From: CTSOIL-112 sp964293815
Lineage (GTDB): Bacteria > Pseudomonadota > Gammaproteobacteria > Burkholderiales > Burkholderiaceae
NCBI GenBank assembly: GCA_964293815.1
Contig: CAXYYC010000007.1
Coordinates: forward strand, 1 to 64,000
Length of the DNA: 64,000 bases
Direction of reading: 5' to 3'
In this document: positions 17,414 to 27,033 of the stretch, one piece after another
Layout: each line of letters begins with the position of its first letter
Numbering within the stretch: position 1 is the stretch's first letter
Translations under genes and position numbers: made by a program
The notes under the pieces: model-generated
Told to the model about the DNA's origin: nothing
What the model saw: the letters and a program-made list of their open reading frames with translations, nothing else
The model's database searches: none

Positions 17414-18559
17414 ATGCAAACCAATCACCTTCATTGGCACGAAAACGATGTGCCGTACCAAGCGCGCTGGATTTCAGAGGCCAACCATCCACCGCCCAAA
17501 CACCTCACCTTAGCCGACGACACTTTGCCTGCGGATCAAGCCTATCGGCTCGCCAGCGCCGGTCACGGATTACTCTGGCGCGGCGATTTTCAAAACGCGC
17601 GGCATCTGCTCCAAGCCCTCATGCGCCGTTTGGATAAAGGCAAAAAGCGCCCGAATAAAGCTGCGCCCGCATTGACACCATTAGAGCAATTTCACCGCCA
17701 CCGCATGGCGCAGGCGCAGCGCGCACATATTTTGAACGCGATCCTCATCCCAATTCAGGCCGATCATCACATTGATTTGCGCCGTGCGCCGGATGTCGCT
17801 GCGGCCTGCTCGCAGATTTTGGGCAAACAAACCGAGCCGTATGTGCTGTCCTTACGCCAGTTACAAGCATTCATCGCCGCCCACGAATGGCGCAAAAAAG
17901 GGGTATTGATCCCCGCATTAAACGCACACATTCACCCGCACTACGGCGTTTTTTCACCGATACGCGGCGAATATTTGGATTTATTGATGCAAGCGCCGTT
18001 GCCTGTCAATTGCACCAGCGCATGGGATATCGGCACAGGAACTGGCGTAATTTCAGCAGTTTTAGCCAAACGCGGCATCCCCAATATCACCGCGACCGAT
18101 ACCGATGAGCGCGCATTGGCCTGCGCGCGCGAGAACATTGAGCGATTGGGCTACGCACGACAGGTTCAAATACAACAAGCGAACCTATTTCCCAATGCGC
18201 CCGCTGCCAGCGCCGATTTGATCGTCTGCAATCCGCCGTGGCTGCCGGCCAAAGCCAGCTCGCCAGTTGAGCACGCGATTTTTGATGCGGGTGGCGCTAT
18301 GCTCAAAGGTTTTTTGTCTGGCGTGGCGCAGCACTTAAGTAAACACGGCCAAGCTTGGCTCATCATGTCCGATTTGGCCGAGCACCTCGGATTACGCAGT
18401 CCTGATGAGATTCCCCAACTGATTGCACAACACGGCTTGGCTGTGCGACAGCGGCTTGATATTCGCCCGAAACACGGCAAAGCCTTTGACCCCAGCGATC
18501 CGTTGCACGCCGCGCGCTCAAAGGAAATTACCTCGCTGTGGTGTTTGCATAAAGCTTAA
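17414..18559 (+). CDS. SAM-dependent methyltransferase with NPPW motif
   Basis: This 381-residue protein has a class I methyltransferase fold in its C-terminal half: AWDIGTGTGVISAVLAKRG (motif I), ATDTDERAL, and VCNPPWLPA, an NPPW variant of the NPPY motif of enzymes that methylate amide or exocyclic amino nitrogens (PrmB/PrmC, RsmC-like). The N-terminal half is unrecognised and includes a basic stretch near residue 75. The substrate is unknown. It stands alone, divergent from pntAA and ended by a strong terminator. Confidence 0.8.
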   Translation: MQTNHLHWHENDVPYQARWISEANHPPPKHLTLADDTLPADQAYRLASAGHGLLWRGDFQNARHLLQALMRRLDKGKKRPNKAAPALTPLEQFHRHRMAQAQRAHILNAILIPIQADHHIDLRRAPDVAAACSQILGKQTEPYVLSLRQLQAFIAAHEWRKKGVLIPALNAHIHPHYGVFSPIRGEYLDLLMQAPLPVNCTSAWDIGTGTGVISAVLAKRGIPNITATDTDERALACARENIERLGYARQVQIQQANLFPNAPAASADLIVCNPPWLPAKASSPVEHAIFDAGGAMLKGFLSGVAQHLSKHGQAWLIMSDLAEHLGLRSPDEIPQLIAQHGLAVRQRLDIRPKHGKAFDPSDPLHAARSKEITSLWCLHKA

Positions 18560-18580
18560 AAATCAATGAGATAGACGCAA

Positions 18581-18606
18581 AAAAGCCACCTAATTCGGTG
18601 GCTTTT
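18581..18606. terminator. Bidirectional terminator
   Basis: Ten-base stem AAAAGCCACC/GGTGGCTTTT with a six-base loop lies between the convergent methyltransferase and cytochrome b561 genes. A/T runs on both sides allow it to work in both directions. Confidence 0.9.
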
Positions 18607-18631
18607 ATTGAGTTCTGAACAATGAGATCAA

Positions 18632-19147
18632 TCAAAATGGTGACATACGCGAGAGCACATCATCTTTGGTTTTGATTTTATGATAGACCGCGCCAACCAC
18701 ATGCAATACCAGCAAAATCACAAAAACCGCTGCGCCTGTTTCGTGCATTTCACCCAAGGTATGTGCCAGCGGTTCGTTTTTCGCAATCAGCGTTGGCAGA
18801 TTAAACAGACCAAATACGCTTACAGGGAAACCTTTCGCATTGCTGATGAGCCAGCCGACAAACGGCATGGCCAGCATCACCACCATCAATAAGCCATGAA
18901 CGGATTTTTCGACCAAATGCATGGCGCCGTGATTGACCGATGGCGGAATTTTGCCCATATTGCGCATGCGGTTAACAATACGCAATATACCGAAGATAAA
19001 GACCAGCGCGCCCAATGATTTGTGCAAAGGCATCAAACCGCGGTTGTCCTCCATCATCCAGCCGACAACCAGCGTGGCGATCATCAATACAGCCAATAAT
19101 GCGTGAAAAATGATCATCGACATCGGGTATTTGTGCTTGGTGTTCAT
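18632..19147 (-). CDS. Cytochrome b561 family protein
   Basis: This is a four-helix membrane diheme cytochrome of the CybB type (171 aa). Histidines placed for heme binding appear in the first helix (IIFHALLA), HKSLGALVF, the third helix region (EKSVHGLLMVVML) and HVVGAVYH near the end. It would pass electrons from quinol or act in superoxide or quinone redox balance; the partner is not evident. ATG at 19147 has AGGAGAG upstream; the longer open frame to 19279 overlaps purB and is not conserved. Confidence 0.9.
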   Translation of the reverse strand: MNTKHKYPMSMIIFHALLAVLMIATLVVGWMMEDNRGLMPLHKSLGALVFIFGILRIVNRMRNMGKIPPSVNHGAMHLVEKSVHGLLMVVMLAMPFVGWLISNAKGFPVSVFGLFNLPTLIAKNEPLAHTLGEMHETGAAVFVILLVLHVVGAVYHKIKTKDDVLSRMSPF

Positions 19148-19250
19148 AGTCTCTCCTAAAAATAGTGTGTGAAGCATCCGTTTCGGAAGTGGCGAATTAT
19201 ACCCGAATTTGTTCCGAGCATCTGTTTTCGCCTTTCTCTTCGCCTGTGGC

Positions 19251-20615
19251 TTACACCTGACGCGCCAATTGCGCTGCAATCCCGATGTAATTGGCCGGCG
19301 TCATTTGCAACAAACGCACTTTCTCTGCCTCAGGAATAGCAAGGTTTTGGATAAACGCTTGCAATGCCTCGCGGGTAATGCCTTTGCCACGGGTTAATTC
19401 TTTCAGTTGTTCATACGGATTTTCAATACCATAACGACGCATCACGGTCTGAATCGGCTCGGCCAACACTTCCCACGTCGAATCCAAGTCTGCGTTCAAG
19501 GTATCCGCGTTCAATTCCAATTTACCCAAACCGCGCAGGCACGCATCATAGGCAATCAAGGCATAACCCAAACCCACACCCATATTACGCAATACCGTCG
19601 AATCGGTCAAATCACGTTGCCAGCGCGAAATCGGTAATTTTTCGGACAAATGACGCAACAGCGCATTGGCCAAACCGAGATTGCCTTCGGAGTTTTCAAA
19701 GTCAATCGGGTTAACCTTATGCGGCATGGTGGACGAACCAATTTCACCTGCTTTGGTTTTTTGCTTGAAAAAGCCCAGAGAGATATAGCCCCAGATGTCA
19801 CGATTTGCGTCGATCAAAATAGTGTTAAACCGCGCCAGCGCGTCGAAATACTGCGCCATATAGTCATGTGGTTCGATTTGAATGGTGTATGGGTTATAGG
19901 TCAAACCCAAATCATTTTCGATCACAGCGGTGGAGAATGCCACCCAGTCGTGGTTCGGATAGGCAGAAAAATGCGCGTTGTAGTTACCGACCGCACCATT
20001 CATTTTCGCCAGTAACGCGACCTGCTCAAACTGCTCGCGCGTGCGTTGCAGGCGATACGCGATGTTCGCCATTTCCTTACCCACCGTGGTCGGTGACGCT
20101 GGCTGTCCGTGCGTGCGTGAGAGCATCGGCTGCTCGGCCAACTCATGCGCGAGTTCTTTAAAGCGCGCAATCAACGCATCCATTTGCGGCAAAAGCACCT
20201 CGGTGCGGGCTTTTTTCAGCATCAAGCCGTGCGAGGTATTGTTGATGTCCTCTGAAGTGCAGGCAAAATGCACGAACTCGGCGGCGGTTTTCAACTCATT
20301 GCCAAACGCCGTCATTTTGTCTTTCAGATAATATTCCACCGCTTTCACGTCGTGGTTGGTGGTTTTCTCGATGTCCTTGATCGCTTGCGCATCCGCTTCG
20401 CCGAAATTGATCACAATGCTGTTCAAATACGTCACCGCCGCGTCAGAGAACGCAGGCAATTCGGCAAAACCGGCGCGCGACAGCGCTATGATCCACGCGA
20501 CCTCGACCTGAACGCGGTGGTGCAGCAAACCGGCTTCGGACATAATGGGACGCAGCGCATTAACCTTCGCGGCATAGCGCCCGTCAATCGGGGAAATAGC
20601 GTATAAAGCGGACAT
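19251..20615 (-). CDS. purB: Adenylosuccinate lyase
   Basis: PurB acts twice in purine synthesis, cleaving SAICAR and adenylosuccinate with release of fumarate. The 454-residue protein is close in length to E. coli PurB (456) and shows SPIDGRYA at the N terminus, TSEDINN, RTHGQPASPTTVGKE and the signature SSTMPHKVNPIDFEN with its catalytic serine loop. ATG at 20615 follows AGGAAA. It is transcribed leftward, divergent from the thioesterase gene. Confidence 0.98.
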   Translation of the reverse strand: MSALYAISPIDGRYAAKVNALRPIMSEAGLLHHRVQVEVAWIIALSRAGFAELPAFSDAAVTYLNSIVINFGEADAQAIKDIEKTTNHDVKAVEYYLKDKMTAFGNELKTAAEFVHFACTSEDINNTSHGLMLKKARTEVLLPQMDALIARFKELAHELAEQPMLSRTHGQPASPTTVGKEMANIAYRLQRTREQFEQVALLAKMNGAVGNYNAHFSAYPNHDWVAFSTAVIENDLGLTYNPYTIQIEPHDYMAQYFDALARFNTILIDANRDIWGYISLGFFKQKTKAGEIGSSTMPHKVNPIDFENSEGNLGLANALLRHLSEKLPISRWQRDLTDSTVLRNMGVGLGYALIAYDACLRGLGKLELNADTLNADLDSTWEVLAEPIQTVMRRYGIENPYEQLKELTRGKGITREALQAFIQNLAIPEAEKVRLLQMTPANYIGIAAQLARQV

Positions 20616-20753
20616 AATGTTTCCTATCAAATTGAAAAATGAATGGCGGCATTTTAACCTTTTTGCGCGATAAAACCCAGAACTTGTGCGCACAGCACCC
20701 TAAAAATCAGCCAAATTGGCTATAATTCGCCCTTAATCTTAAAAAGGATGGCA

Positions 20754-21572
20754 ATGAACAACGCGCAGCATTATTTGCAACAAGCCTACCACGGCAACGC
20801 AGACACCCGCTACAGCTTGCCCGACGACTGGGCACAAGGCCGCGCCAGCTTTGGCGGTCTGATCGCGGGCATGCTGCTCTGCGCCATGCGGCGTGATGTG
20901 CCTGTAGAGCGCGCCTTGCAATCCATGTCCTGCACCTTTGTCGGGCCGGTCGCCATCGGCGAGCCATTCACGATTGAAACCGAACTGCTGCGTAGCGGTA
21001 AAAACGCAGTACAAATGCAGGCGCGCATCGTCCAAAATCAAGCCACGCAAACCGTGCTAATCGCCTCATTCGGCCTACTGCGCGAGTCCGCTGCGCACAT
21101 GCCTGCCCTACCCGCACCCACGGCCACCGCGCCCGATGGTTTGCCCTCCATGCCATTTATTCCCAACGTGATTCCGAATTTTGTCCAGCATTTTGACATG
21201 CGTTGGGTTTTTGGCGGCCTACCCTATTTTGGCGAAGGCACGCGCGAAATGGGCGGCTGGTGGCGTTACAATGACTTTGATGACGCACATCATGACAGCG
21301 CCATGATTTTGTCCGAAGCGCATTACGTCACCTTGCTGGATGCGTGGCCACCGGCCATTTTGCCATTGATTAAAAAGCCCGCACCGGCCTCCAGCATGAC
21401 ATGGTTCGCGCAGTTTGTTCAGCCCTTGCCGCTGTTTGCCAATGATTGGTTGCTGTATCGCGCACAAATCGCGCATGCGGCCAATGGTTATGGGCAAACA
21501 CAAGCACATATCTGGAACGCGTCAGGTGAACTGCTGATGGTCAGTAGCCAAACCGTCGCGGTATTTGATTAA
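20754..21572 (+). CDS. Acyl-CoA thioesterase-like double hotdog protein
   Basis: This 272-residue protein resembles TesB-like thioesterases. The first hotdog contains RASFGGLIAGMLLCAMRR and the second LLDAWPPAILP and SSMTWFAQFVQPLP. It likely hydrolyses an acyl-CoA; the substrate is not evident. ATG at 20754 is preceded by AAAAAGG at proper distance; an ATG six bases earlier overlaps that ribosome binding site. A TATAAT at 20721-20726 may be its -10 box. thyA starts 21 bases downstream. Confidence 0.82.
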   Translation: MNNAQHYLQQAYHGNADTRYSLPDDWAQGRASFGGLIAGMLLCAMRRDVPVERALQSMSCTFVGPVAIGEPFTIETELLRSGKNAVQMQARIVQNQATQTVLIASFGLLRESAAHMPALPAPTATAPDGLPSMPFIPNVIPNFVQHFDMRWVFGGLPYFGEGTREMGGWWRYNDFDDAHHDSAMILSEAHYVTLLDAWPPAILPLIKKPAPASSMTWFAQFVQPLPLFANDWLLYRAQIAHAANGYGQTQAHIWNASGELLMVSSQTVAVFD

Positions 21573-21593
21573 CGTTGAGATAAAACCATTACA

Positions 21594-22388
21594 ATGAAAC
21601 AATATTTAGACCTCATGCGCCATGTATACGAACACGGCACCGACAAAACCGACCGCACCGGCACTGGCACACGCTCGGTATTTGGTCACCAAATGCGTTT
21701 TGACCTGACCGAGGGCTTTCCGTTGGTGACCACCAAAAAAGTCCATTTAAAATCAATTATCTACGAATTGCTGTGGTTCATTCAAGGCAATACCAATAAT
21801 AATTGGTTGAAAGAGCGCGGCGTCAGCATTTGGAACGAATGGGCGCGTGAAGACGGCTCGCTCGGACCAATTTACGGGCATCAATGGCGCTCGTGGCCGG
21901 ACAAAGACGGCGGCACAATTGACCAGCTCGCTCAGGTGGTAGAACAGTTAAAAAACAATCCTGACTCACGTCGCATCATCGTCTCCGCGTGGAATGTCGC
22001 CGATATTCCGCGTATGGCTTTGCCGCCCTGCCACGCATTTTTCCAATTTTATGTCGCCAATGGCGAATTATCGTGCCAGTTGTACCAACGCAGCGCCGAT
22101 ATTTTCCTCGGTGTACCGTTTAATATCGCCTCCTACGCCCTGCTGACCTATATGCTGGCGCAGCAAACCGGATTGGTCGCCAAAGAGTTCATTTGGACCG
22201 GCGGCGACTGTCATTTGTACAGCAACCACTTTGAACAAGTACAAACACAATTGGCGCGCGAACCATTGCCACTGCCGCAATTAGTCATCAAGCGCCAACC
22301 CGATTCGATTTTTGACTACGAATTTGAGGATTTTGAAATCCTAAATTACCAAAGCCACGCGCCCATCCGTGCGCAGGTCGCTGTTTGA
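21594..22388 (+). CDS. thyA: Thymidylate synthase
   Basis: ThyA converts dUMP to dTMP with methylene-tetrahydrofolate. The protein has 264 residues, exactly the E. coli length, with DRTGTGT near the N terminus, the catalytic cysteine in ALPPCHAFFQFYV, SCQLYQRSAD and FLGVPFNIASYALL. It is probably cotranscribed with the thioesterase gene upstream and is closed by a strong terminator. Confidence 0.98.
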   Translation: MKQYLDLMRHVYEHGTDKTDRTGTGTRSVFGHQMRFDLTEGFPLVTTKKVHLKSIIYELLWFIQGNTNNNWLKERGVSIWNEWAREDGSLGPIYGHQWRSWPDKDGGTIDQLAQVVEQLKNNPDSRRIIVSAWNVADIPRMALPPCHAFFQFYVANGELSCQLYQRSADIFLGVPFNIASYALLTYMLAQQTGLVAKEFIWTGGDCHLYSNHFEQVQTQLAREPLPLPQLVIKRQPDSIFDYEFEDFEILNYQSHAPIRAQVAV

Positions 22389-22453
22389 AAGCGTCATAAA
22401 TGAACTAGAAGCCTGCTGTTTGAGTGCATCTCAAGCTCCTTGAATGATGCAAT

Positions 22454-22485
22454 AAAACGCCCGATACGGTTGCATCGGGCGTTTT
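22454..22485. terminator. Terminator after thyA
   Basis: Perfect 12-base stem AAAACGCCCGAT/ATCGGGCGTTTT, eight-base loop, T run on the plus strand and A run at the other side. It separates thyA from the convergent small membrane protein gene. Confidence 0.92.
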
Positions 22486-22566
22486 TCAGTACTTGTTAAT
22501 ATGACGGCGTTTGAGTCTAAATCTGTCAACTTACCTGTCAACCCATTTTGGGACAGAGTGCTCGGC

Positions 22567-22848
22567 TTACTTCATATTGGGGTATTTTCTCAAAATAGTG
22601 CGTTCAAAAATCAGACTGCCGAATGGAACCAAAGCCATAAGCAAGCCGATCCAACTGTGTTTGGCAGCCAGTGATCGGCGCCCCATCGCCCAACCCAGCA
22701 TGGCGACATACAGCAAAAATACGGCACTATGCGCCAACCAAGCCCAGAACATCATGGCTTCTGAGTTGCCCATCCCTTGTTTAAACATCACTGTCAGCGC
22801 AATCGCAATCAGTAACATCACACCTTGCACCCAAGCCAATTGTCTCAT
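22567..22848 (-). CDS. DUF3817-like small membrane protein
   Basis: This 93-residue protein has three predicted helices: residues 4-22, a middle helix around WAWLAHSAVFLLYVAML, and a C-terminal IGLLMALVPFGSLIFERTILR. The helix pattern and the PFG...(D/E)R ending resemble the DUF3817 family of unknown function. ATG at 22848 has AAAGGAAC upstream. It follows the persulfide dioxygenase gene by 22 bases on the same strand and is probably cotranscribed. Confidence 0.7.
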   Translation of the reverse strand: MRQLAWVQGVMLLIAIALTVMFKQGMGNSEAMMFWAWLAHSAVFLLYVAMLGWAMGRRSLAAKHSWIGLLMALVPFGSLIFERTILRKYPNMK

Positions 22849-22870
22849 TACGTTCCTTTCTCTTGTCCTA

Positions 22871-23620
22871 TCAACCCTGCACACTATCGGTCATTTGATC
22901 GCAATATTGTTGCAGATCCTCCGGTATTTCCTCTGTACACACGCCGCACGCGCGATTACTCGGCACGGCATAATCAATGAATTTGGGGTAAGCCAAATTC
23001 AGATTGCCCATGATTTCGATAAATTCTGCTAAAGATGTGTCGCCGCCCAAACGCGGATTACGGGTTTTCTCCTGACCGATATTGGACACGCGTCGCTCAT
23101 GATAATCATGCCCCGGATAAACCAATACGTCATCTGGCAGCGTGAATAATTTCTCGCGCACACTATGGAATAAGTCCTGCGCATTACCGTTTTGGAAATC
23201 TGTCCGACCACAGCCATCAATCAGCAAGGCATCACCGGTAAACACCCGCTCACCCGCCAAAAATGCCAAGTGCCCATCCGTATGCCCTGGCGTGAACAGC
23301 GGCTCAATCCGCACACTACCCATCTGAACCGGCGTGCCCTCACGCAACACCACATCCGTACAAGGCAAGCCATCCACCGCTGAACAGGCGATTTGGCTAC
23401 CGGTTTCGCGTTTCAAACGCATCGCGGCGGTCACATGATCGGCATGAATGTGCGTGTCCAAGGTATATACCAGCTTCAGACCCAATTCATTTAACAGTGC
23501 CAAATCACGCTGCCACACCGGCAAAACTGGGTCAATCAACAACGCCTGCCCCGTTTGCTCACAGCCGAGCAAATAAGTATAGGTGCTGGAAATCGGTTCA
23601 AATAGTTGGCGAAAAATCAT
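22871..23620 (-). CDS. Persulfide dioxygenase-like MBL-fold hydrolase
   Basis: This 249-residue protein is a metallo-beta-lactamase-fold protein of the ETHE1/persulfide dioxygenase branch. It has the metal motif THIHADH (H57, H59, D61, H62), TPGHTDGHL, TGDALLIDGCGRTDFQ and YPGHDYHERRVSNIGQEK. These match enzymes that oxidise glutathione persulfide to sulfite with one mononuclear iron. A glyoxalase II role is less likely because of the GCGRTDF segment. GGAGGATA precedes the ATG. Confidence 0.88.
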   Translation of the reverse strand: MIFRQLFEPISSTYTYLLGCEQTGQALLIDPVLPVWQRDLALLNELGLKLVYTLDTHIHADHVTAAMRLKRETGSQIACSAVDGLPCTDVVLREGTPVQMGSVRIEPLFTPGHTDGHLAFLAGERVFTGDALLIDGCGRTDFQNGNAQDLFHSVREKLFTLPDDVLVYPGHDYHERRVSNIGQEKTRNPRLGGDTSLAEFIEIMGNLNLAYPKFIDYAVPSNRACGVCTEEIPEDLQQYCDQMTDSVQG

Positions 23621-23635
23621 ATGCTATCCTCCAAA

Positions 23636-23667
23636 ATCAAAAAGGGGCAAACAAACCGTTTGCCCCT
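23636..23667 (-). terminator. Terminator after carB
   Basis: Ten-base stem AGGGGCAAAC/GTTTGCCCCT with a five-base loop, followed by TTTTTGATTTT on the minus strand. It ends carB and insulates the persulfide dioxygenase gene. Confidence 0.92.
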
Positions 23668-23687
23668 ATCTTAACCTTTTGCAAAGA

Positions 23688-26600
23688 TTAACTCAAACTG
23701 CGATGCAAACCCTGCACATCATAAACGTTAATCTCGTGCAAATGCTTCATGCCCTCAATCGAGGCTTCCGCACCAGCGACCGTGGTTTGGTAGGTGATGC
23801 GCTGGGCAATCGCGGTTTTGCGAATTGAGCTGCTGTCGGCAATGGCTGACGCCGTTTCATCCACTGTCGTGAAGACCAAAGCAACTTCTCCGTTTTTCAT
23901 CGCATCGACGATATGCGGACGACCTTCTTTGACCTTGTTGATGCGTTCAACCGCCACGCCCGCATTGCTCAAAAATTCTGCCGTACCGCCTGTGGCGCAA
24001 ATCGTATAACCCAATGAAATCAATTCATTAGAGAGTTTCGCCATGGCCGGTTTGTCTTTATCTTTGACACTGATAAAGACTTTTCCTTTGGCGGGTAAGC
24101 GCGACGAGGCCGCCAATTGGCTCTTGAATAATGCTTCGCCAAACGTTCGTCCCACGCCCATCACTTCGCCCGTTGAGCGCATTTCCGGCGACAATACAGG
24201 GTCAACACCTGGGAATTTATTGAACGGGAATACCGCTTCTTTCACGCTGAAATAGTCAGGGACGATTTCATTCGTTGCATTCAATTCGGCCAAAGTTTTC
24301 CCCGCCATCACCTGCGCGGCGATTTTTGCCAGCGGACGACCGATTGCTTTGGACACGAACGGTACGGTGCGTGATGCGCGCGGATTGACTTCCAGCACAT
24401 AGATGATGTCTTCGCCGTCTTTTTCCTGAATCGCAAACTGCACGTTCATCAAACCGATGACGCTCAAAGCACGCGCCATTTCAGCCGTTTGGCGTTTGAT
24501 TTCGGCAATCGTATCGGCTTTCAAATAATACGGCGGTAATGAGCACGCCGAGTCGCCCGAGTGAACGCCCGCCTGCTCAATATGCTCCATCACCGCGCCG
24601 ATCAGCACTTGCCCCGTTGCATCACAAATGCAATCCACATCGGCCTCAATCGCATCATCAAGGAAACGGTCCAGCAAAACCGGTGAATCATTCGACACCT
24701 GCACCGCTTCGCGCATATAGCGCTCCAGACCATCCGAGCCGTGGACGATTTCCATCGCCCGCCCGCCCAATACATACGATGGGCGCACCACCAGCGGATA
24801 GCCAATTTCATCCGCCAAGCGCAAAGCTTCTGCTTCGGTACGCGCCGTGCGATTCGGCGGCTGGCGCAGGTTGAGATCATGCAACAATTTTTGGAAACGC
24901 TCGCGGTCTTCTGCCAAGTCAATTGAATCCGGCGATGTACCGATGATCGGTACACCATTGCGCTCCAAATCCAGCGCTAGTTTCAATGGCGTTTGCCCGC
25001 CGTATTGCACAATCACGCCGGCTGGTTTTTCGACATGCACGATTTCCAGCACATCTTCGAGCGTGACCGGCTCGAAATACAAACGATCGGAGGTATCGTA
25101 ATCGGTTGATACAGTTTCAGGATTACAGTTGACCATGATGGTTTCATAGCCGTCATCGCGCAAAGCGAGTGCCGCGTGTACACAGCAGTAGTCAAACTCA
25201 ATCCCTTGACCAATGCGGTTCGGTCCGCCGCCCAGTACCATGATTTTTTGCTTGCTGGTTGGTTGCGCTTCGCACTCTTGGTCATAGCTTGAATACATAT
25301 ACGCCGTATTGGTCGCGAATTCCGCCGCGCAGGTATCCACGCGCTTGTACACAGGACGGATGCCAAAGGCGTGACGCACTGCGCGAACGGCTGAATCTGT
25401 TACATTCAAAACCTGCGCTAAGCGTTTGTCTGAAAAGCCTTTTTGTTTCAAAATCATTAAGTCTTCCGCACTCAATTGATCCAAGCCGAGGCTGGCAATG
25501 TGTTGCTCTAACTGAACGATTTCCTCAATTTGCACGAGGAACCAACGGTCAATTTTTGAATGATTGAATACTTCATCCACGCTCATACCGGCGCGGAAGG
25601 CATCGGCGACAAACAAAATTCGGCGGTCTTTCGGCTCACGAATTTCTTCGATAATGAGATTTTTATCCGATGACACCGGTGTCAAACCGTCAATGCCGAT
25701 CTCCAAACCACGCAAGGCTTTTTGGAACGACTCTTGGAAAGTACGACCAATCGCCATCACTTCACCCACCGATTTCATCTGTGTGGTCAAATGCGGGTCG
25801 GCTTCGCGGAATTTCTCAAAGGCAAAGCGCGGAATTTTGGTCACGACGTAGTCAATCGACGGCTCGAACGACGCAGGTGTTTGACCGCCCGTGATGTCGT
25901 TTTTCAACTCATCCAGCGTGTAACCCACCGCCAATTTCGCCGCAATTTTCGCAATCGGGAAGCCCGTGGCTTTCGAGGCCAAGGCGGACGAGCGCGACAC
26001 GCGCGGGTTCATTTCGATCACAATCATACGCCCCGTGTCCGGATTGACCGAGAACTGCACATTCGAGCCGCCTGTATCCACGCCAATTTCACGCAATACG
26101 GCCAATGAGGCATTACGCATGATTTGGTATTCTTTGTCCGTCAATGTTTGCGCCGGCGCAACGGTGATCGAGTCGCCGGTATGCACACCCATTGGATCCA
26201 AATTTTCAATCGAGCAGACGATGATGCAGTTGTCCGCCTTATCGCGCACCACCTCCATCTCGTACTCTTTCCAGCCGAGCAGGGATTCTTCGATCAATAA
26301 CTCATTGGTCGGTGACAAGTCCAAACCGCGACGGCAAATTTCCTCAAACTCCTCACGATTGTACGCAATCCCACCACCCGTACCGCCCATGGTGAACGAT
26401 GGGCGAATGATGATGGGATAGCCCGAGTTACCATTGGTCTGCGCAATCATCGCGTGTACGGCGCTCGCTTCATCCATGCTGTGAGCGATGCCTGATAAAG
26501 CCGAACCCAGACCGATTTTCGTCATCGCGTCTTTGAATTTCATACGGTCTTCGGCCTTATCGATGGCCTCGGGCGACGCACCGATCAGTTGCACATTGTA

Positions 26601-26930
26601 TTTGTCCAAAATACCATGACGGTGCAAGTCCAAAGCGCAGTTCAGCGCGGTTTGACCACCCATCGTTGGCAAAATCGCATCTGGCTTCTCTTTCTCAATG
26701 ATTTTTTCCACCACTTCCCAAGTGATCGGCTCGATATAAGTCGCATCCGCCATTTCTGGGTCGGTCATGATGGTCGCGGGATTCGAGTTGACCAAAATCA
26801 CACGATAACCCTCTTCGCGCAAAGCTTTACACGCCTGCGCACCCGAGTAGTCAAACTCACACGCCTGACCAATGATAATCGGCCCTGCACCGATGATGAG
26901 GATACTTTTAAGGTCTGTCCGTTTTGGCAT
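23688..26930 (-). CDS. carB: Carbamoyl-phosphate synthase large subunit
   Basis: CarB makes carbamoyl phosphate from bicarbonate, two ATP and ammonia delivered by CarA, for pyrimidine and arginine synthesis. The 1080-residue protein shows two homologous ATP-grasp halves (SILIIGAGPIIIGQACEFDYSG and VLGGGPNRIGQGIEFDYC are paired loops), EMNPRVSRSS and EVNPRASRT, and a C-terminal MGS-like allosteric domain with CATGGTAEFL. It is separated from carA by 2.6 kb holding leuE, pdxJ and a broken rhuM gene. Confidence 0.98.
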   Translation of the reverse strand: MPKRTDLKSILIIGAGPIIIGQACEFDYSGAQACKALREEGYRVILVNSNPATIMTDPEMADATYIEPITWEVVEKIIEKEKPDAILPTMGGQTALNCALDLHRHGILDKYNVQLIGASPEAIDKAEDRMKFKDAMTKIGLGSALSGIAHSMDEASAVHAMIAQTNGNSGYPIIIRPSFTMGGTGGGIAYNREEFEEICRRGLDLSPTNELLIEESLLGWKEYEMEVVRDKADNCIIVCSIENLDPMGVHTGDSITVAPAQTLTDKEYQIMRNASLAVLREIGVDTGGSNVQFSVNPDTGRMIVIEMNPRVSRSSALASKATGFPIAKIAAKLAVGYTLDELKNDITGGQTPASFEPSIDYVVTKIPRFAFEKFREADPHLTTQMKSVGEVMAIGRTFQESFQKALRGLEIGIDGLTPVSSDKNLIIEEIREPKDRRILFVADAFRAGMSVDEVFNHSKIDRWFLVQIEEIVQLEQHIASLGLDQLSAEDLMILKQKGFSDKRLAQVLNVTDSAVRAVRHAFGIRPVYKRVDTCAAEFATNTAYMYSSYDQECEAQPTSKQKIMVLGGGPNRIGQGIEFDYCCVHAALALRDDGYETIMVNCNPETVSTDYDTSDRLYFEPVTLEDVLEIVHVEKPAGVIVQYGGQTPLKLALDLERNGVPIIGTSPDSIDLAEDRERFQKLLHDLNLRQPPNRTARTEAEALRLADEIGYPLVVRPSYVLGGRAMEIVHGSDGLERYMREAVQVSNDSPVLLDRFLDDAIEADVDCICDATGQVLIGAVMEHIEQAGVHSGDSACSLPPYYLKADTIAEIKRQTAEMARALSVIGLMNVQFAIQEKDGEDIIYVLEVNPRASRTVPFVSKAIGRPLAKIAAQVMAGKTLAELNATNEIVPDYFSVKEAVFPFNKFPGVDPVLSPEMRSTGEVMGVGRTFGEALFKSQLAASSRLPAKGKVFISVKDKDKPAMAKLSNELISLGYTICATGGTAEFLSNAGVAVERINKVKEGRPHIVDAMKNGEVALVFTTVDETASAIADSSSIRKTAIAQRITYQTTVAGAEASIEGMKHLHEINVYDVQGLHRSLS

Positions 26931-27033
26931 TTCTAAACTCCAAATTTATTTCAATTTAATTCATTTTTTAATACTTCTTGATACGGTCTACTCTGCATCA
27001 AGTGAGCAAATTCAATCACGCTCCTGCTACACC